This document shows positions 36,880 through 47,789 of a stretch of 64,000 nt of DNA, one piece after another. Below the pieces are notes generated by a model that saw only the letters and a list, made by a program, of their open reading frames with translations, was not told the DNA's origin and ran no database searches. This stretch comes from Polyodon spathula (taxonomy: Eukaryota > Chordata > Actinopteri > Acipenseriformes > Polyodontidae): positions 67,017,756 to 67,081,755 of the forward strand of contig NC_054539.1 of assembly GCF_017654505.1 (NCBI RefSeq), read 5' to 3'. Each line of letters starts with the position of its first letter. Positions within the stretch are counted from its first letter, which is position 1. A program made the position numbers and the translations under genes.

Positions 36880-38040
36880 TTATGGCAAATTGTTTCCACT
36901 AAGCTCCACCTATACCCAGTTGGGTGGTGCATATGATAAACAAATAAAAAGACAAATGCAAAGAATGAAGGTTTTTGTGTGCATGCCAAATTACTTTTTT
37001 AAAGGTGTACTTTTTAAAATGATCTGTTAACTGTTGTATACAGTTTTATGTTAACTTAAAAGGCAGTCCGAAAACTATTTTTTGTTCACTTCCATAACTA
37101 CAAACTGTATGTATTCCAGTTTTATTCAGTTTGGGCCCGTGAGAGTGTTCCATTTTGCCCTTTGAGGGTCAGCTTTGCTTCATTACAAAACCCAAAATTG
37201 CTGATTATTTATTTGTTTATTTAGCAGATGCCTTTATCCAAGGTTATCAGAGACTAGGGTGTGTAAACTATGCATCAGCTGCAGAGTCACTTACAGTGAC
37301 GTCTTAACTGAAAGACGGAGCACAAGGAAGTTAAGTGACTTGCTCAAGGTCACACAGTGAGTCAGTGGCTGAGCTGGGATTTGAACCCGGGACCTCCTAG
37401 TTACAAGCTCTTTTCTTTAGCCACCAGACCACATGGCCTCAGATATACAAGATTGAAAGGTTGCTGCTATCTGCAGGGCATTTGTGTCCCCTAACAAGAC
37501 AAAACTATTCAAACAGCAAATTAGCTGAAATAAACAAGCTTATCCAAGATCTTTTATTTGGGCTTAAAAATACCTGTTTGGCAACAGTAAGAAATGCACC
37601 TACAGCACACCTGTCAAAGATGACACATTAAATATGCAGCTAAGTTTGTTTTCTCTCTGGCATGCCATGTATTTCAATTATAAATCTTTCCTTTTCCATT
37701 AAACACATTGGAGTTAGAACATGTTGATACCTATTTAGACAAAGTGCAACATCTTTAAATCAGGTGCTTAAGATGCTTATGCAAAATAAATAGTGATTAA
37801 TGATTGGCATGCTTTCATTAGTTAGCTTGAATGCTTGCTGTGTAGTCATTTTCCATAAAACGAAGACGGTATGAAGGAGTGTCAATTTCAAGCAATAAGA
37901 AAGGGAAATTAGATGTCCATTAATTTCTCACAAATTTCGTTTATAATTTAAAGTGTCAGAGTTTAAATAAAATTAAGATTAATAGCTTGCTGTTTTAATA
38001 GTATTTGTGAGCTTTGTATTGTAGCATGTCGGCAAAGGAA
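36880..38040. repeat. Duplicated segment, copy 1 (about 1.15 kb)
   Basis: From about 'tacccagttgggtggtgc' through 'gttgtatacagtttt', the SINE and 'cattagttagcttgaatgc' to 'gctttgtattgtagcatg', the sequence recurs in the same order at 39035-40345. Divergence is roughly 10% by eye, so the duplication is old. Confidence 0.85.
37209..37440 (-). mobile_element. MIR/V-type tRNA-derived SINE
   Basis: On the minus strand a pol III box B is perfect (GGTTCAAATCC, about 37378-37388), preceded by a tRNA-like head ('tggtctggtggctaaag'). The CORE-like body carries 'cactgtgtgaccttgagc' and 'aagtcactt', and the 3' end contains the LINE-like words 'ggataaaggcatctgcta'. A second copy sits at 39525-39752 within the duplicated segment. 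Confidence 0.8.
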
Positions 38041-38539
38041 AAAAAAAAAGATAATTAATGGTAAGTGTACCTCTTTTTGCAATTAGGAAAGCACCATCAG
38101 ATTGCAATTGTGCCCCTGTACCAAAATCTGACAGCATACCACTTGCAATCTGACAGCTTGCCACTTTCTGACATTACACAAGTCAAGTTTTGGTGTTCTT
38201 ACCACATTCTGATGATGTACTACTTTCTAACACTACACCGGCTCTATAGTCCAGGTCACGGCTTCTATCAAAGTAAAAAACAACGTCCACAAACTTGAAT
38301 TTGAAGCTTATCTATAACCTTCAGGTATATTCAAAAAGTATTGCCGTTATAATTTAAAAATAAGAAAATAGTGACAGACAAGTTGAAAAATGCATGCACA
38401 TTAAATAATCTAGCAAGAAAAAAATACATCAAAATCATAATTATTATTATTATTTTTAATTATTTGTGCATTTTTCCTGAGGAATATCAGACAACATCCA
38501 TTAGATAAACTGTTCCCCCACTACTAGCACTAGTTTAAT

Positions 38540-38790
38540 GAAAATTGATTTGAGTTTGTTTCAAGGACTTGGACTCGGATTTGAGACCCAAAGTCAAGGA
38601 CTTGTGACTCAGACTTGGACTCAAATGACAGTTACTTGGACTCAAATGGTAGTAACTTGGACACTGATGACTTGGGACTTCCACTTGAATAATAGTGACT
38701 CGGACACTGATGACTCGGACTCGGACTTGGACTCGAATGATAGTGACTCGGATACTGATGACACTGATGCAATTTCAATTCTGTGTGTGT
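38540..38790. repeat. Degenerate tandem repeat of GACTTGGACTC type
   Basis: Blocks of 'gacttggactcg', 'gatagtgactcgg' and 'acactgatgact' repeat irregularly. In one frame this reads as Asp/Ser-rich peptide, which I regard as a by-product of the repeat. Confidence 0.7.
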
Positions 38791-39034
38791 GTGGGCCCTA
38801 CATGATGGTATGTGTCATTATCTGAGAAGGAATTTTAAACAAAGATTCTGTTTGATTTTATTTTTGTCCTCTGGTATTTGATTTACCGTAGCTAATAGCA
38901 TTGCAGTTGTAACATAGAGACAACAGGGACATCTTTCTATGGTATTTGTCAAGACAGGTGGAATAAATAGCAAGAGCTTGGTTGTTGTTGAGATGCATTG
39001 TTACCAAGTTACCACACTGTACCATACCTTAGGG

Positions 39035-40345
39035 TCATTGTGTAAGTTCTTCCAATACCCAGTTATCCAGCTGGTTGGTGCGTATCTTAAATGAGACTAA
39101 AAGTATCTGTTAATGAACTTAAGTAACATTAGTAAGTGATAAAGAATTTTAAAACAGCAATATCCTGGTTCCTTCTCCTCATTTTCACAATTGCTTACAG
39201 TATGTATGTGTAAAAATGCTTGGTGTTATAAAAAAAATGCCCTGTTCCAATGATAAGGCTTTGTCTGATTATTAATTAAATACGTCTATGAAAGCTGCCA
39301 AATTACCTTTTAAAGATGTACTTTTATTTAATTAGCTGTTCTTAACTATAACTGTTGTATACAGTTTTCTGTTAACTTAAATGGCAGTCCAAAAACTATT
39401 TTTTGTTCACTTCCCTAACTACAAACTCTATGTATTCCAGTGTTACTCAATTTGGGCCTGCGAGAGCCTTGCATTTGTCCCGTTGAGCATCAGCTTTCCT
39501 TCATTACAAAACCTGAAATTACAGATTATTTGTTTATTTAGCAGATGCCTTTATCCAAGGATATCAGAGATGAAGACGTGTAAACTATGCATCAGCTGCA
39601 GAGTCACTTATAACAATGTCTCACCTGAAAGACAGAGCACAAGTGACTTGCTCAAGGTCACACAGTGAGTCAGTGATTGAGCTGGGATTTGAACCCGGGT
39701 CCTCTTGGTTACAAGCTCTTTTCTTCAGCCACCAAACAACACTGCCTCAGATCTGCAAGATTGAAAGGTTGCTGCTATCAACAGGGCATTTGTGTCCTTT
39801 AAGGACAAAAAAGTTCAAGCACAGTAAAATAGCTGAAATAAACAAGCTTATCAAAGATCTTTTATTTGGGATTAAAAAAACCTGTTTGGCAACAGTAAGA
39901 AATGCACCCACAGCACGCCTGTCAAAGATGACACATTAAATATGCAGCTAAGTTTGTTTTCCCTCTGGGATGCCATGTATTTAAGTTATAAATCTTTAAT
40001 TTTCCATTAATCACATTGGAGTTAGAAGATGTTGGTACCTATTTAGATAAAATGCGACATTTTTAAATCAGGTGCTTAAGATGCTTATGCAAAATAAATA
40101 AAGTGATTAATGGTTGACATGCTTTCATTAGTTAACTTGAATGCTTGCTGTGCAGTAATTGTCCATAAAAAGAAAACGGTGTGAGGGAGTGTCAATTTCA
40201 GGCAATAAGAAAGCGTAATTAGTCCATTAATTTCTCAGGAATTTAATTTATAATTTAAAGTTTAAATAAAAGCAATAATAATAGCTTGCTGTTTTAATAG
40301 CATTTGTGGGCTTTGTATTGTACCATGTTGGCAAGGCAGAATAAA
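39035..40345. repeat. Duplicated segment, copy 2
   Basis: Second copy of 36880-38040, offset about 2.3 kb, same orientation. It includes the SINE at 39525-39752 and ends 'gtattgtaccatgttggca'. Confidence 0.85.
39525..39752 (-). mobile_element. MIR/V-type tRNA-derived SINE (duplicate)
   Basis: Same SINE as 37209-37440, carried by the segment duplication. Box B is retained on the minus strand. Confidence 0.8.
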
Positions 40346-40781
40346 AACAGTTGACGCTCTTTTGGAATTGATGCTCTTTATTGATGCCGCTCTTACTGGC
40401 AGGCACAGTCCCTTTTTATTCCCTCTGTCCTGCCCCTGTATATGCAGATGAGGGTGCGGAACCCCATACACATTCTATTGACCCCACCCCTGAAATTGCA
40501 CCCAATCAGAACAGACGTTTTAACGACATTTTAGTCACATCACAGCAAGCTAGAGAGACAGTACAACACAGTGAACATTACATTGTCCCCACCTACAGAA
40601 AGCAACTCAGCTTCCTGTCAGTCTGTTCAGGTTGCCACTGCATCTGGCAGTCCCTATTTGTGGCTAGCGAGTGATGCAATGTTCCTTGTGACTTAAACTT
40701 AACACTCCTCCCTCTGAACGAGTGGAATGCAATGTGCTCTGGACGGGCAAGGTCTGCAGACTGGAACCCAGTTGGAACGAC

Positions 40782-41582
40782 TGTGGCGGAGTGTCCTGCC
40801 CCTTTGTTTATTATTGTTTTGATTTATGGGAGTGTGGCAAAGTGGTTGGTAAGGGGAACAGATGTTGCGGTGATGCGGTGCAGGAGTGATGAACAGACAA
40901 CAGTGATTCAGTGAAAAAAAAGTGCTTTTATTTGTAATCCAGGTCTGGTGACCGTCAAATAATAAATCCCCGGCTATACACAACGATGTGTAAAGCGCGG
41001 GGATAACAAAGCAGGGCACAGTCCCCAACAAAAACGAACGCACGGTCACCAGTCCTGGGTGAGTGCAGACGTGCTTGTGGTGCGTGAAGACACGGGAATG
41101 TTGTGACTGTTCTGTGCAGTGGTGATCCAGATTGTGCTGACCCTGGTCGACAGCTCCGGATAGGTGAGTTAAGTGAGTCTGGTGGTGCAAAACGCAGACA
41201 ATTACAAAACAGACAAAACCCAAAACACAATACACAATACGCTCTTCTCTTTCTGCACAAGCGCTTCTCTCTCGGTCCTTCTCTCTGCTGAGCTTTTACC
41301 CAAACGAAGGAAAAGATCAGCGTTACCCTGGCCCCTATATGTAATCCCGCATGATATCTAGGTAAACGGTTGCAGCTGCCTTATTACTTGCAGCTGCCTC
41401 TTGTTTACCTTTCAAATCAATACGGTCTTACAACAGAGTCACGCTTCTTTCCAGACTGACCCACTTCCCTGACCCGGAAACGAACTGTCAGGCCAGCCCT
41501 TCCAGATACTTCTCCTCTTGTTCTTTAGCGCCCTCACAGGTCGGGAGGAAGATTCATTACCAGAACTCATCTTTCCGTCACA
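40782..41582 (-). mobile_element. LTR of a retroelement, minus orientation
   Basis: On the minus strand it starts TGTGACGGAAAGATGAG and ends CACTCCGCCACA. A TATA-like 'acatatagggg' (about 41340) and an AATAAA signal (about 40928) are in the right order. Its first ~50 bases match another fragment at 47083-47146. It directly abuts the LTR starting at 41584. Confidence 0.55.
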
Positions 41583-41583
41583 G

Positions 41584-42065
41584 TGTGTTATGTTAATGCG
41601 ACAGCAAAAGCCATCTGATTTTATTATTTGTTATTATTATTATACATTGTTTGGCCGGACGAGCAAGACGCCGTCCACCAGGTTATTGTTTTTATTTTTA
41701 AAAACCTTGTGAAGATGCGTGACTGATCAGCTACTGATTATTTAACTAACTGACAGTCACGCATCCTTATTTAATCTTGTGCAGACTAATAAAAAAGCTT
41801 GCAGCTGTCTGTGCTCAAGGAGGAGTGTCAGAGGAGAGACGTAGGTCTGTGGAGGAAGATATCAATTGCTAAGCATGCTTGTTATTTGTGTGTTTATTTG
41901 TTTGGCCAACACGCCTTTGTTTGTGTTGTTGGTTTTGTTTAAACCTTTATTTTGTTTATTATTTAGTAATAAAATACTGAGCGCCACGGCCCAGTTTTCA
42001 CCCGCCATTCATTGTTTGGAGTCTGTTTCTGGTCTGACATCACCACTGCAAGCCACCCTTTCACA
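41584..42065 (+). repeat. 5' LTR of a minisatellite-bearing LTR element
   Basis: Starts TGTGTTATGTTAATGCG and ends ACCCTTTCACA. It contains an AATAAAA signal near 41968 and is followed after two bases by the primer-binding-like TGGTGTCAGAAGCAGG (42068). About 480 bp. Confidence 0.6.
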
Positions 42066-42129
42066 GTTGGTGTCAGAAGCAGGACGACAGCACGGCCAAG
42101 TCTCGGGGGGCGGGGGGGGAGCCTGAGTG

Positions 42130-42575
42130 GGAGGAGCCTGTGCATCCAGCACCCAGAATGGGGGAGCCTGTGCATCCAGCACCCAGAATGGGGGAGCCTA
42201 TGCATCCAGCACCCAGAATGGGGGGAGCCTGTACATCCAGCACCCAGAATGGGGGAGCCTATGCATCCAGCACCCAGAATGGGGGGAGCCTGTGCATCCA
42301 GCACCCAGAATGGGGGAGCCTATGCATCCAGCACCCAGAATGGGGGGAGCCTGTGCATCCAGCACCCAGAATGGGGGAGCCTATGCATCCAGCACCCAGA
42401 ATGGGGGGAGCCTGTGCATCCAGCACCCAGAATGGGGGAGCCTGTGCATCCAGCACCCAGAATGGGGGAGCCTATGCATCCAGCACCCAGAATGGGGGGA
42501 GCCTGTGCATCCAGCACCCAGAATGGGGGGAGCCTGTGCATCCAGCACCCAGAATGGGGGAGCCTATGCATTCAG
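42130..42575. repeat. Minisatellite of 30/31-bp units (14 copies)
   Basis: The core 'catccagcacccagaatggg' recurs 14 times, followed by two degenerate units. Units with five G's and six G's largely alternate, and 'cctgtg' alternates with 'cctatg', giving a partial 61-bp higher-order unit. Because unit length is 30 or 31, each reading frame rotates through all three phases, and frames stay open on both strands. There are no spacers, so it is not a CRISPR array. Confidence 0.95.
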
Positions 42576-42704
42576 CGCCAAGAAGGGCGGGGCAGTGCAT
42601 CCGGCGCCCAGAAGCCTGAGGCAGGAGCATGAACGTCCACAGCCCAAGAGGGAGGACGCATAGGAGCCAAAAGGAAAGGGAAGCCCCCAGGACCACAGCC
42701 CAGG

Positions 42705-43472
42705 ATGAGAACAGCGGAGGAAAAGTGCCTGCTATTCCCACCTCCACCAGCAGAGGGTGAGTACCTGCTGGTTCCGTCTCTACCGCCCAAGGATTCTTGC
42801 CTCACTCCGCTCAAGGATGCCTGCCTCGCTCTGCCCAAGGATGCATGTCTCGCTCTGCCCAAGGATGCCTGCCTCGCTCTGCCCAAGGATGCCTGCCTCG
42901 CTCTGCCCAAGGATGCCTGCCTCGCTCTGCCCAAGGATGCCTGCCTCGCTCTGCCCAAGGATGCCTGCCTCGCTCTGCCCAAGGATGCCTGCCTCGCTCT
43001 GCCCAAGGATGCCTGCCTCGCTCTGCCCAAGGATGCCTGCCTCGCTCTGCCCAAGGATGCCTGCCTCGCTCCTGCCCCTGCCTCGCTCCTGCCCAAGGAT
43101 GCCTGCCTCGCTCTGCCCAAGGATGCCTGCCTCGCTCTGCCCAAGGATGCCTGCCTCGCTCCGCCCAAGGATGCCTGCCATGCATCTCCCAGGGTTGCCT
43201 GCTGCTCCGCATCGCCTAGGGAGCTACCGGTTACAGGGTACAAGGGAGAAGTGGAGCTCCCGCTGTCGCCTCTATGGCCAGGGCCTCCCCTCCCGATTTT
43301 GCCTCCGAAGGTCCGCTACTGCTGCCGTCGGCTCCTGAGGGTCCGTCTGGGGATGCTGGCTCTGTTTCGCCTCGGGTCGCCGGAATTGCTTTGCCTGGGG
43401 TTGCTGTCAGCCCTGTTTTTCCGCAGGAAATACTGTGGCCGGATCCCAACAAGGGGCAGCTGCCAGCTATGA
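42705..43472 (+). CDS. Hypothetical repeat-rich reading frame (LPKDACLA octapeptides)
   Basis: A 255-codon frame opens with MRTAEEKCLLFPPPPAEGEY, runs through about 15 octapeptides of the type LPKDACLA and ends in a Leu/Arg-rich segment. The 24-bp unit keeps the frame, so coding is possible, but five other frames over the array are also open. It sits inside the LTR element and may be a remnant gag-like or accessory frame of that element. No known domain is recognised and there is no sign of host function. Confidence 0.3.
   Translation: MRTAEEKCLLFPPPPAEGEYLLVPSLPPKDSCLTPLKDACLALPKDACLALPKDACLALPKDACLALPKDACLALPKDACLALPKDACLALPKDACLALPKDACLALPKDACLALPKDACLAPAPASLLPKDACLALPKDACLALPKDACLAPPKDACHASPRVACCSASPRELPVTGYKGEVELPLSPLWPGPPLPILPPKVRYCCRRLLRVRLGMLALFRLGSPELLCLGLLSALFFRRKYCGRIPTRGSCQL
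42800..43180. repeat. Minisatellite of 24-bp units (about 15 copies)
   Basis: The unit gcctgcctcgctctgccc plus aaggat repeats about 15 times. Most copies are perfect, with variant units at both ends and one shortened unit near 43065-43090. Confidence 0.95.
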
Positions 43473-43480
43473 AGAAAGGA

Positions 43481-44580
43481 GGATTGGTCAGGAGACCACC
43501 TCCCCCCTCAGCACTTTTACACAGTTTACACAGAGAGAGTGAAATGAAACAGACTGTTCTGCAGACTGTGGATTTATGCACCTGTATCGAGTTGCCTACC
43601 AGGTTTTGAAAAAATCTGGTAGCAAAATACCTTAAAGCGAGGCAAACCTGGAGAGAAGGAGGAAGTGCTCCATTTCTGGAAGATGAATGTTTTATATTAC
43701 TTTCGAGTTCATCAGTGATCTTCAAAATATGCTCATGTCTAAATCTAAAACGAACATAAAGGTCAATATCATCGGAATGTCAAGACGATGTATGCGGTCT
43801 CGCAAAATACGCTGATGCTGAAAACGCAGAACACAATCCTCTTCAAACAGAAGTTCACAGAAGGTAACAGTTGCTGTACCATCTTGGAATGTGATTCTGT
43901 GAACAGCTACCCGAAGGTATGCATAAGATTTAAGCCTTATCTTATAACTATCTTACCTGGTGCAACCTGTGTAAATTTAGTAATGTGTAAAACCAAAGTT
44001 AGTAAAGACTTACGCTATAATTAAGCTAAGTAACAACCTACACATAGCTGGTGCAACCCAGACCTGATGTCTAGCTCTACTGCCTGACAAAATAAAAAAA
44101 CAAACAGAAAGACAAAGAAAAAAGATAAAGAGAAGTCATAGGATTTGTTTACTGTTTGTCCTCTTTATTTGTCTTTGCACATTTACAAATGCACATATGC
44201 CATACAAGGCATATTTTACTTTTCTCCTATCTTTGAACTCCACAAACCTGTTTTGGCTTTGAAAATACATGCAGGTATAAGATTATTTTGATCATAGTAT
44301 AATACAAACCTGTCGTATTCAGTTTTTTTTATTCCTTAGAAATTCATATAAGGATTTGTTTGTGCAAAGCCATTTGATCTTTTTTTTTTTTTTTTTTTAA
44401 AGACAACCCTTTATGTATCTCTAATGTTTAGTTATTATTTCATAAAACCTTGGTACCTGCATTTCATGAACACTAAATCTAGTTTGCAGCTCTCATCTCC
44501 TCCCTTTTCCAATTGTGCTGAGTGACCAGTACAGCACAATAGATCTACCTAAACACCTACCCTCTACTTGCCACATCATT
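43481..44580. other. Gene-free stretch
   Basis: Mostly AT-rich, with poly-T near 44382-44398. I see no exon, element end or RNA gene. Confidence 0.5.
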
Positions 44581-44689
44581 CCACAGATAAGCTCAGCTTA
44601 GCAAGCCCCCATAGCAACCGTACGTTCCTAACCAATCGTCCTTGTATCTACAAGAGACACAATATTTCCTACAACCTATGAATTCCTTC

Positions 44690-44965
44690 AAACCCAATGT
44701 ATCAGCAACAATAGCTTGACTTGTCACCTCATTCCATACACCAATCTGTGTGAACAAAGTGCCTCCTACCCTCTGTCTTCTCTCTGTCTCCACTGAACTT
44801 CCAATCTGTCCTCTCGTTCAAGTTTATTTCTTGATTCTAAAATAGTGCATGGGTTTGACTTAGTCCTCTCTTGGGATTTAAAAAAAAACATTGATCAAGT
44901 CTAGCCTAGGCCTTCTTGGCCAACTAGGCTCAGTTTTCTCAACCTATCATAACTCATATCCTAGA
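44690..44965 (-). mobile_element. Old CR1/L3-type LINE 3' fragment (possible)
   Basis: The + strand words 'cattccatacaccaatctgtgtg' (in part) and 'aacaaagtgcctcctaccct' parallel the 3' region of the CR1 at 52.6 kb ('tctgtgtaaaaaagtgcctcct'). Further on, 'ctagcctaggccttcttgg' and 'tcagttttctcaacct' resemble CR1/L3 untranslated tails. Strongly decayed. Confidence 0.35.
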
Positions 44966-45079
44966 TGTCTGAGAAATGTTTTTTTTTTTTTTTTTTTTAA
45001 CTCTTTCCAATGTCACAATGTCCTTTCTGTAGTTTCGGTACCAAAACTTAACACACATATTCTGTTGGTCTTCTTGAGG

Positions 45080-45703
45080 GGGAGTGGTGCGCGATGGAAT
45101 AACCAACACAAGTCTCAATAGTTTGGTGCACACAGTGTATCATTTTAACATGTGCTCTTTGACACACACACTCACTATTTACAATTGTATACAACAATAA
45201 CAATCTTCATTCTTGTAATCTCCCAGTCTGGTCGTACGTTTCTTGCACGGTGACACGTTCGCTCACCGATCAGGTTTGTTGGTCACTCGTTGTATCTGTC
45301 TGCAGTGTCCCTGTCTCCAGCAATCCTCCACTCAGATCTATGGTTTAAATTTTGTCAGGGAAACATAACAACACCGTCAGCTCTCTGCATAGCATTGCTG
45401 CACTTCATGAGACCAGACTCCTGCCAGGGATCTCCCACTAGTCCATACAGTTCTCCTTATGTATCCTTGGCCAAGCCTCTATCAATTCATCACAGCCAAC
45501 CACTACTCAGTTGTACTTGTGATCTAGCCTGACTTTGATACATTTCTCAAGGTAGCCACTGTAACTGGACCCTATGCTTAAGGCATGCTCCATCTTGGTG
45601 TTCTCGCGTGAGTTACTCCCTCTAGTGCTTCCATCTGTCAGGAAGCCAGATTTCACTCATTTTACCATCATTCACTCTGCCACAATATTTTTAATTACTT
45701 CTG
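45080..45703 (-). mobile_element. Possible degraded LTR
   Basis: A GC-richer block whose minus-strand start, TGTGGCAGAGTGAATGATGG, resembles the termini of other LTRs in the window. No clear TATA box, poly(A) signal or target-site duplication was found. Confidence 0.25.
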
Positions 45704-46120
45704 CTGGATGTTGTGACAGCTCGCCAGGTAATTTTTGAAATACATATGGAATAAAGCTAATATTACGAGCATATCGGTTTAAACTGCGAGCAACCATGGA
45801 AACATTCTGTTAATGCACGGTTAGGTCATGCTGACAGAGAATAGTATAATACTTTACTGCATAAGTGCCCTTCACTAATTTACTGTTTTACCAAGTACAA
45901 CCAATGGTTTGGATCTCATTTCTTTCCAACCAGGAAAATAACAAGTCGTTTTAAAAGTGCAATATCACACTGGCCTGGTATGTCACAATGTGCAGTCGCT
46001 GTGCTGGTTGAACCGGTTTCTGCAATGGTGATTGCCAAGACTGGTCCTAAGTCAAAGCAATTCCTGTGTCCTTTTAAAATCATCTGCAACAGACAAAGAA
46101 GGTTACCTATGACTCATTTA

Positions 46121-46505
46121 AAGGTCTGATTACACTGGCCGCGGCAGCAGAAACCGTAAAGTGGTAAACCGTGTGGCAAAAAAAAAAATAGAATTTATTG
46201 TTTTGATTGGGCGCAATTACACTGAGTGCGGAATGGAAAAAAGGCACGGCAGAAAACCACGTGGAATAGAAACCAGAGCGATTTTTTGATAATACCGCAT
46301 GGCAAATTTCCATCTAGACCAATCAACTGAAGTGTTGTTGTGTGATGTTATCTGCACTATGTACAGTGAGAGATGGTGAACGAAAGACTGGTTTTCAGGG
46401 TGCAGAAATGCCCTCGACTGTATGATACGTGCTGTCCAGATTATAAGGATACGCTAAAGAAGCAAGACACCAGGGACAGCATAGCGGCCAAACTAGGCAT
46501 TAAGT
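46121..46505 (+). mobile_element. PIF/Harbinger-type fragment with MADF domain
   Basis: A putative terminus 'aaggtctgattacactggcc' follows a TTA trinucleotide (46118-46120), the target preferred by PIF/Harbinger elements. At 46374 an ATG opens a frame reading MVNERLVFRVQKCPRLYD, then CCPDYKDTLKKQDTRDSIAA and KLGIK. This has the pattern of a MADF (Myb/SANT-like) DNA-binding domain, as found in the second protein of Harbinger transposons. The frame ends shortly after, so the domain is truncated after its second helix. A host MADF exon is an alternative, but no donor site fits. Confidence 0.55.
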
Positions 46506-47034
46506 TAAAATATTTGCATTTGAAGAGCAACAGAAAACATACACTATAGCGTACTGTATGTCATAGACCTCCAAGCAAAACATTTCAAAGTTGACAAAAA
46601 GAGGTCTCAATAATGACAGGCTTCTGCAGTATTTCACAGAGGTTTTTTTTTTTTTATAGGTTTTTAAATTAGATTGTAATAAAACTCTTAGATTCACCGT
46701 GCCAGGTAAAGAATTCAGTCATGCAATTTACACTTTGTCTTTATATGGTGCGGAGTAACATTGTTTGGTTCAAACCTGAGTTAAAATGTCGTTATAATGT
46801 AATGTATACTGTACATAATATATAACGTTTATTAATATAAATATAACGGTCACTCTGGAGAATGCTACACAGGTGAAACGCTGCATGTTTTGTTGTTTTT
46901 TTTTAGACACATACACAAATATATTTAACCTTTATTTCTTGATATCCTTCATCAAATTAATTTTTTCTCAGCATTAACATGTGATGATACATTTACATAT
47001 ACCGCAAGGTTTCACTTCCACCTTTCCCTGGAAT

Positions 47035-47146
47035 TAATTGGCAGACCATCCAGTCCGAGACACTTTGTTCCCTTTACAGAGTGCCCTCACAGGTCGGGAG
47101 GGAGATTTATAACCAATATTCATTCTTTCTCTGTCACAGTCATATG
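47035..47146 (-). mobile_element. LTR fragment related to 40782-41582
   Basis: Contains 'gccctcacaggtcgggagg' and 'attctttctctgtcaca', the same terminal arrangement as at 41530-41582. Only about 110 bp remain. Confidence 0.5.
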
Positions 47147-47789
47147 AAAACAAAATTTGCATGATAGCATTTCCAGTTGGGCAGCTTTTATATGTAATAA
47201 TACAATATTGTTTTATGCCCAAAATCCATTGTATGTTGACTATATTCATTGGCGGAGGTGAAGACATAGATGATATAAAAAGTTTTACTAAAGTTTGGAA
47301 ACTCATTTTAAACAAAAGTATATATGGCTTTAATCTATTAGAGATCATATTATTTTATTTGATTAATTTCTGTGTGTACTTGTCTCCATGAGTATAAAAA
47401 TAAATCCATATTATCTGAATATTTACAGATAGAGAACTAATTCTTTCTCACAATATAATTCCTTCATAAATATTTGTTTTTCTCTTCAGGTAGAGTAGTT
47501 TAGCAGTAGAAATGGAAGGTGATGGTGATCCTAAAGGTGACAATGGTGGTGGTTGAGGAGGTGTGGAAGGACCTTGGCCATCCAGAAGGGCAAGACAAGT
47601 TTCATCATGTATTATTCACTGCTGTAATGAAGCTTAAAGCACTAATCTCACTTCATCAAGAGACACTGCTTCTTGGAGAACCCTGGTCAAGGCTGCTGAA
47701 ATAAGAAATGTCACTCCTATTCTTGATATTGAGAAAAGTACACCAGAGAATGAAATACCAAATATTTAATACCACTGAAAGTGCTGTAG

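Larger units (their letters stand above)
42068..43480 (+). mobile_element. Internal region of LTR element made largely of minisatellites
   Basis: Downstream of the primer-binding site the sequence is GC-rich and carries two tandem arrays (42130-42575 and 42800-43180). It then runs to a short nonrepetitive GC-rich part ending around 43480. No gag, protease, RT or integrase motif is recognisable and no 3' LTR was found. It may be a nonautonomous element or the 5' part of one. Confidence 0.5.

Noticed and set aside
38538..38825. Asp/Ser-rich frame resembling a phosphoprotein
   Set aside because: It follows from an irregular GACTTGGACTC-type tandem repeat. There is no splice site context or upstream coding exon.
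40699..41260. Minus-strand frames of 101-178 codons
   Set aside because: They lie in an LTR-like block. The composition explains the openness, and no motif is seen.
42012..42663. Several overlapping frames of 160-206 codons on both strands
   Set aside because: All are translations of the 30/31-bp minisatellite. The frame rotates between units, so they are not credible genes.
42130..43180. CRISPR-like appearance of the arrays
   Set aside because: Units are contiguous with no unique spacers, and the context is a vertebrate LTR element.
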